Source: Saprospirales bacterium (GTDB taxonomy: Bacteria; Bacteroidota; Bacteroidia; Chitinophagales; JADIYW01). Taken from it: a stretch of 7,300 bases of DNA. Under the pieces are notes generated by a model. It was not told the DNA's origin. It made no database searches and worked only from the letters and a program-made list of their open reading frames with translations. Of this stretch, positions 7,239 to 7,300 are shown in pieces (position 1 is the stretch's first letter; each line of letters opens with the position of its first letter). The stretch lies in assembly GCA_016711605.1 (NCBI GenBank), contig JADJSS010000035.1, positions 1 to 7,300 of the forward strand, given 5' to 3'. Both the position numbers and the translations under genes were made by a program.

Positions 7239-7275
7239 GGCCAGCTTATAACAGCGGTTTGGCGTAATGGCGGGT
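7239..7275. repeat. Imperfect hairpin and TGGCG direct repeat
   Basis: CCAGCT (7241-7246) pairs with AGC (7253-7255) and, after a short internal loop, TGG (7260-7262), giving an imperfect stem around TATAAC. It is followed by two copies of TGGCG separated by TAA (7260-7264 and 7268-7272). The layout resembles a short dispersed intergenic repeat, but one copy is not enough to show that. Confidence 0.3.
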
Positions 7276-7300
7276 CAGTGCTTCGTATGACAGTTTTGTG

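Larger units (their letters stand above)
7009..7300. other. Non-coding tail after res with strand-skewed composition
   Basis: No convincing gene is present. On the + strand 7020-7200 is rich in A and C and poor in T and G, then about 7200-7300 switches to G/T-rich. The change is abrupt compared with res and suggests a different kind of DNA, such as an intergenic repeat or the edge of a mobile segment. No clear terminator with a T-run is visible. Confidence 0.5.

Overview
This AT-rich window most likely comes from a Bacteroidota (Bacteroidetes) chromosome or a metagenome contig of that phylum. The reasons are an exact TAnnTTTG-type -7 box with a start codon close behind it, the lack of clear Shine-Dalgarno sequences at the operon starts, and proteins of the type usual for that phylum. 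The assignment is an inference from style, not a database result.

Layout, all on the + strand: (1) About 1-1836 is a bacterial group II intron. Its ribozyme 5' domains occupy about 1-415, domain III is at 416-495, the reverse transcriptase/maturase gene (ltrA-like) runs 337-1785, and a well-formed domain V is at 1801-1836. The first codons of the maturase run through ribozyme domain III, so that DNA is read both as protein and as structured RNA. A normal domain VI is not visible after domain V. (2) 1837-1896 is a short AT-rich promoter region. (3) 1897-7008 is a type III restriction-modification operon: a 69-aa XRE-family regulator, the mod gene overlapping it by ATGA, and res 3 nt further on. 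(4) 7009-7300 has no gene. It is A/C-rich and then G/T-rich, with inverted and repeated short motifs.

How the genes work together: Mod is a beta-class N6-adenine methyltransferase that recognises the target site, methylates it and guides Res. Res is an SF2 ATPase with a C-terminal PD-ExK nuclease and cuts unmodified (typically phage) DNA when complexed with Mod. The small XRE protein is placed to regulate the operon. Res looks full length and intact.

The main anomaly is in mod. Between about 2762 and 3626 it carries eight single-base indels, nearly all in homopolymer runs, while the other genes have none. Correcting them gives one continuous protein of 675 aa. The same stretch, which contains the target-recognition domain, has clearly different codon choice (GAT/AAT-rich) from the two ends of mod. 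This points to a recombined recognition domain, and to either local consensus errors or recent inactivation. I see no wholly new system here; the interest lies in the mod mosaic and indel cluster, the unusual 3' end of the intron, and the structured 3' tail.
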